A DNA stretch of 7,570 nucleotides from an uncultured Neomegalonema sp. Lineage in GTDB: Bacteria; Pseudomonadota; Alphaproteobacteria; Rhodobacterales; Rhodobacteraceae. The stretch covers positions 1-7,570 of the forward strand of contig CALDZQ010000071.1 of assembly GCA_937944035.1 (NCBI GenBank), read 5' to 3'. Made by a program: the position numbers and the translations under genes. The notes under the pieces are model-generated. The model saw only the letters and a list, made by a program, of their open reading frames with translations, was not told where the DNA came from and ran no database searches. Positions 5,510 to 7,570 of the stretch are shown here, piece after piece (the stretch's first letter is position 1; every line of letters begins with the position of its first letter).

Positions 5510-7147
5510 ATGGCCCGCGAAGATTTTGACGTATTTGAGAAAACCCCGGCCAATTATGTCCCGCTCAGTCCGTTGTCTTTTATCCGCCGCGCTGCCGAAG
5601 TGCATGGCGAGCATCCGGCAGTAATCCACGGCGACCGCCGCTATTCATGGGGCCAGACCTATGAGCGCTGCGTCCGCCTCGCCTCGGCCCTGAACGCGCG
5701 CGGTATCGGGCGCAATGATGTGGTCTCGTTCATCTGTCCGAACACGCCTGAATTGATCGAGGGGCATTTCGGGGTGAATATGGCCGGGGCAGTGCTCAAC
5801 GCGATCAACACGCGGCTCGATGCGGATACCATCGCCTATATCCTCGAACACGCGGAATCAAAGCTGGTTATCTGCGACACGCAGTTCTCGCCCGTCCTGA
5901 CCGAAGCCCTTGCGCTTCTTGGTGATAAAGCGCCCGAAGTCATCGACGTGGTCGATCCTCAAGCCGATCTCAAACCCGGCGAGGGCGCACGCACGGGGGC
6001 GCTGACATACGAGGAGATGCTGGCCGCCGCCGATCCCGCCTACGCATGGCAAATGCCCGCTGACGAGTGGGACGCGATGGCGATCAACTACACCTCCGGC
6101 ACGACGGGGCGTCCCAAGGGCGTCGTCTATCACCACCGGGGCGCTTATCTCATCGCCATCGGCACAATCATGGGCTGGCCGCTGCCCAAGCATCCCAAAT
6201 ACGTCTACATCGTCCCGCTGTTCCACTGTAACGGCTGGGGCCACGCCTGGGCGATGGCCGCGCAAGCCGGAACGATGATCTGCACCCGTGCGATCTCGGC
6301 CAAAGCGATCTACGATGCCGCTGCCGACCACGGCGCGCAGTTTTTCGGCGGTGCGCCCATCGTGCTGGGGATGCTTATCAACGCCAAACCCGAAGAGCGC
6401 CGCGACTTTGACCACACGATTCAAGCCTTTACCGCAGGCGCTCCGCCACCCCCCGCCGTGCTGGCAAAGGTCGAGGAGTTGGGTGTGAACGTGCAGCATG
6501 TCTACGGCCTGACCGAAACCTACGGCCACGTCACCCAATGCGACTGGAAAGCGGAGTGGGACAGCCTGCCCGCCGAGGAACGTGCCGAAATCAAAGGCCG
6601 CCAAGGCCCGCGCATGGCCATGTTCGAGGGCGCGAAAGCCGTCGATATGGAAACCGGGGGGGAGGTCGATCATCAGGGTGAGGCGTCAGGCGAGATCATG
6701 CTGCGCGGCAACACGATGATGAAAGGTTACTTCAAAAACCTTGAGGCCACCGAAGAAGCCTTCAAAGGCGGCTGGTTCCATTCCGGTGACGCGGCGGCGA
6801 TTTATCCCGGCGGCTACCTCAAAATCCGCGACCGCCTGAAAGACGTGATTATTTCGGGGGGCGAGAACATCTCCTCCGTCGAGGTCGAGGCGGTACTGTT
6901 CAAATTTCCCGGCGTTGTCGCCGCTGCGGTGGTCGCGCGTCCCGATGATAAATGGGGCGAAACGCCCTGCGCCTTCATCGAAATGGGCGAGGGTGAAACC
7001 GCCACCGAAGCCGGGATCATCGCCTTCTGCCGCGAGCATCTGGCGGGCTTCAAATGCCCGAAAACCGTGTTGTTCGAGGAGTTGCCGAAAACCTCCACCG
7101 GCAAAATCCAGAAGTTCATCCTGCGCGAGAAAGCACGGGGATTGTAA
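5510..7147 (+). CDS. Acyl-CoA synthetase, AMP-forming (AlkK/DmdB-like family)
   Basis: A 545-residue cytoplasmic ligase of the ANL superfamily that activates a carboxylic acid with ATP to an acyl-adenylate and then transfers it to CoA. Motifs: the ATP-phosphate loop YTSGTTGRPKG (194-204), PLFHCNGW (236-243), which is typical of medium-chain/AlkK-type ligases, the adenine motif YGLTETYG (332-339), GWFHSGD with D427, the hinge DRLKD (441-445), GGENIS (450-455), and the C-terminal PKTSTGK with catalytic K532. Length is normal and no key residue is missing. ATG 5510 is chosen because GGGAG lies 10 bases upstream and the protein then begins MAREDFDVFEKTPANYVPLS, as expected for the family. The frame is open back to a TTG at 5411, but that extension crosses the hairpin and is unlike the family. 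The substrate cannot be read from sequence: medium-chain fatty acids or methylmercaptopropionate (DmdB) are both possible. An 8-bp hairpin spans its stop codon. Confidence 0.93.
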   Translation: MAREDFDVFEKTPANYVPLSPLSFIRRAAEVHGEHPAVIHGDRRYSWGQTYERCVRLASALNARGIGRNDVVSFICPNTPELIEGHFGVNMAGAVLNAINTRLDADTIAYILEHAESKLVICDTQFSPVLTEALALLGDKAPEVIDVVDPQADLKPGEGARTGALTYEEMLAAADPAYAWQMPADEWDAMAINYTSGTTGRPKGVVYHHRGAYLIAIGTIMGWPLPKHPKYVYIVPLFHCNGWGHAWAMAAQAGTMICTRAISAKAIYDAAADHGAQFFGGAPIVLGMLINAKPEERRDFDHTIQAFTAGAPPPPAVLAKVEELGVNVQHVYGLTETYGHVTQCDWKAEWDSLPAEERAEIKGRQGPRMAMFEGAKAVDMETGGEVDHQGEASGEIMLRGNTMMKGYFKNLEATEEAFKGGWFHSGDAAAIYPGGYLKIRDRLKDVIISGGENISSVEVEAVLFKFPGVVAAAVVARPDDKWGETPCAFIEMGEGETATEAGIIAFCREHLAGFKCPKTVLFEELPKTSTGKIQKFILREKARGL

Positions 7148-7156
7148 AAATCCCCG
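7136..7156 (+). terminator. Hairpin spanning the acyl-CoA synthetase stop codon
   Basis: CGGGGATT (7136-7143) and AATCCCCG (7149-7156) form a perfect 8-bp stem, with the stop codon TAA (7145-7147) inside the GTAAA loop. No T-run follows, so it is more likely a 3'-end protecting or Rho-assisted structure than a classic intrinsic terminator. Confidence 0.4.
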
Positions 7157-7196
7157 CCCCGCATCGCCCTTGCCGGATTTCTGCGCTTTTCCATGC

Positions 7197-7225
7197 TTGA
7201 CGCGGCACGATCCGGCACGTATTGA
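7197..7225 (+). promoter_or_regulatory. Candidate tRNA-Met promoter
   Basis: TTGACG (7197-7202, 5 of 6 to consensus) and TATTGA (7220-7225) lie 17 bases apart. The start point would be near 7232, a few bases before the tRNA. The spacer holds a direct repeat CGGCACG (7203-7209, 7213-7219). Its right half is also part of an 8-bp inverted repeat with TGCCGGAT (7171-7178) / ATCCGGCA (7210-7217). Confidence 0.55.
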
Positions 7226-7238
7226 ACCGTTCACCCTT

Positions 7239-7315
7239 GGCGAGGTAGCTCAGCTGGTTAGAGCGCACGACTCATAATCGTGAGGTCGAGAGTTCAAGTC
7301 TCTCTCTCGCCACCA
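7239..7315 (+). tRNA. tRNA-Met (anticodon CAT), probably elongator
   Basis: A complete 77-base cloverleaf. The acceptor GGCGAGG pairs with TCTCGCC (last pair G-T). The D stem is GCTC/GAGC. The anticodon stem CACGA/TCGTG carries the loop CTCATAA with CAT at 7273-7275. The T stem GAGAG/CTCTC has the loop TTCAAGT. The discriminator is A, and CCA is encoded at 7313-7315. The first acceptor pair is G-C and the anticodon stem lacks three G-C pairs next to the loop, so it is not initiator tRNA. The loop and overall form resemble elongator tRNA-Met. A CAT-anticodon tRNA-Ile2 (lysidine-modified) is possible but less likely, as the fourth and fifth acceptor pairs are G-C and A-T rather than C-G. Its own promoter lies just upstream. 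Confidence 0.97.
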
Positions 7316-7385
7316 CTTTCTTTTTTCGAGCGATTTCAAGCAAGGTGGAAGCGCCTTGCGACTCGGAAATCGCGAAAAAACAAAG
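7316..7385 (+). other. Large stem-loop directly abutting the tRNA 3' end
   Basis: Starting at the base after CCA, four paired blocks nest. CTTT (7316-7319) pairs with AAAG (7382-7385). After a C/C mismatch, TTTTTTCG (7321-7328) pairs with CGAAAAAA (7373-7380). After an AG bulge, CGATTTC (7331-7337) pairs with GAAATCG (7366-7372). Inside, GCAAGG (7340-7345) pairs with CCTTGC (7354-7359) around an 8-base loop. About 25 pairs in 70 bases is far beyond chance in a gap. It may be the tRNA transcript's trailer/terminator structure, a small RNA, or a miniature inverted-repeat element. Confidence 0.6.
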
Positions 7386-7394
7386 AGTTCAGCT

Positions 7395-7422
7395 TTTTGC
7401 GTGATTCAAGAATTACGCAAAA
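7395..7422. promoter_or_regulatory. 28-bp near-perfect palindrome, operator-like
   Basis: Outer arms TTTTGCGT (7395-7402) and ACGCAAAA (7415-7422) are perfect inverses. Inside, ATTC (7404-7407) and GAAT (7410-7413) also pair around a central AA; the only broken symmetric pair is G7403/T7414. No T-run flanks it on either strand, which argues against a terminator. It is centred about 106 bases before the hydroxylase start and about 30 before a consensus TTGACA (7437-7442), a natural place for a dimeric regulator (Lrp/AsnC- or MarR-type are guesses). Confidence 0.6.
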
Positions 7423-7436
7423 CGCTGTAGTGAAAT

Positions 7437-7476
7437 TTGACATTCTGCCTCTTGATACTTGAGGCAAATCGTGCCT
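7437..7476 (+). promoter_or_regulatory. Consensus -35 box followed by overlapping TGCCT/AGGCA half-sites
   Basis: TTGACA (7437-7442) is a perfect -35 hexamer, but no good -10 box lies 16-18 bases downstream; GATACT (7454-7459) is only 11 bases away. TGCCTC (7446-7451) is inverse to GAGGCA (7461-7466). Its core AGGCA (7462-7466) is also inverse to TGCCT (7472-7476). The two pairings exclude each other. Promoter assignment is weak; the half-site pattern is seen directly. Confidence 0.4.
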
Positions 7477-7502
7477 GCATCGTATCGGCAAAATTATGAT
7501 GC
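7477..7502 (+). promoter_or_regulatory. Hairpin immediately before the hydroxylase RBS
   Basis: GCATCGTA (7477-7484) pairs with TATGATGC (7495-7502), with one G-T pair and a 10-base loop. The arm ends at the base before the ribosome binding site GAGGG (7503-7507), so it could influence translation start. Confidence 0.35.
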
Positions 7503-7514
7503 GAGGGTTTCACG

Positions 7515-7570
7515 ATGATCCGCACCGGCGCGCAATACCGCGATTCCATCCGCGATAACCGCGAAGTCTA
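7515..7570 (+). CDS. 4-hydroxyphenylacetate 3-hydroxylase family protein (HpaB-like), N-terminal fragment
   Basis: Only 18 full codons are present before the window ends: MIRTGAQYRDSIRDNREV. The opening 'MIRTG.QY..S.RD.R.V' is a recognisable start of the HpaB family of large-subunit, FADH2-dependent monooxygenases. These hydroxylate 4-hydroxyphenylacetate or related phenols ortho to the hydroxyl, using a separate flavin reductase (HpaC). ATG 7515 is supported by GAGGG at 7503-7507, 7 bases upstream. Substrate, active-site residues and neighbours lie outside the window. The upstream 199 bases carry several dyads that may control it. Identification from so short a piece is tentative. Confidence 0.7.
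   Translation, partial: MIRTGAQYRDSIRDNREV

Noticed and set aside
4886..5629. 247-codon minus-strand open frame across the lipoprotein gene
   Set aside because: It is antisense to a well-supported DM13 lipoprotein and crosses two intergenic hairpins.
7280..7462. 60-codon + strand frame overlapping the tRNA
   Set aside because: It begins inside the tRNA and reads through the dyad structures; no coding signature.
7239..7570. tRNA-Met as an integration site of a mobile element
   Set aside because: No integrase gene and no second copy of the tRNA 3' end is visible in the window.
1..7570. CRISPR array or defence cluster
   Set aside because: No regularly spaced repeats beyond the two REP-like units and no defence-type protein domains.

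Overview
The window looks like ordinary chromosome from an alphaproteobacterium, most likely Rhodobacterales or a close relative. Support for this is inference from several things: the GC-rich codon use, the dnaJ-dapB order, a soluble multi-PAS hybrid kinase of a style common in that class, a DM13 lipoprotein, and an AlkK/DmdB-type acyl-CoA ligase. Every gene I can support is on the + strand, and spacing suggests mostly separate transcription units rather than one operon.

Layout. 2-250 is the 3' end of dnaJ. 251-768 has no intact gene. It holds two near-identical REP-like palindromic repeats (263-299, 636-672) flanking a small antitoxin-like reading frame (422-637) broken by an in-frame TAG and with no toxin gene beside it, followed by a dapB promoter. 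769-1587 is dapB (lysine/diaminopimelate synthesis). 1588-1764 is a structured regulatory region with a candidate promoter, three overlapping inverted half-sites and a 10-bp inverted repeat. 1765-4710 encodes a 981-residue cytoplasmic hybrid histidine kinase (PAS-PAS-PAS-HisKA-HATPase-REC-REC) and is followed by a GC-rich terminator. 4949-5395 encodes a DM13-domain lipoprotein. 5510-7147 encodes an acyl-CoA synthetase whose ribosome binding site lies in the arm of a strong hairpin. 7239-7315 is tRNA-Met(CAT) with its own promoter. 7316-7514 is unusually dense in dyad symmetry: a 70-nt stem-loop abutting the tRNA CCA end, a 28-bp palindrome, and overlapping TGCCT/AGGCA half-sites. The window ends 56 bases into an HpaB-type 4-hydroxyphenylacetate 3-hydroxylase family gene.

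How they relate. The genes cover housekeeping (dnaJ, dapB, tRNA), sensing (the kinase) and metabolism (acyl-CoA ligase, aromatic hydroxylase). I see no shared pathway except the possibility that ligase and hydroxylase both act on carboxylic or aromatic acids. I do not see a convincing new multi-gene system. The least explained material is non-coding: the broken antitoxin between repeats, the structured kinase leader, the ligase RBS hairpin, and the palindromes between tRNA-Met and the hydroxylase gene.
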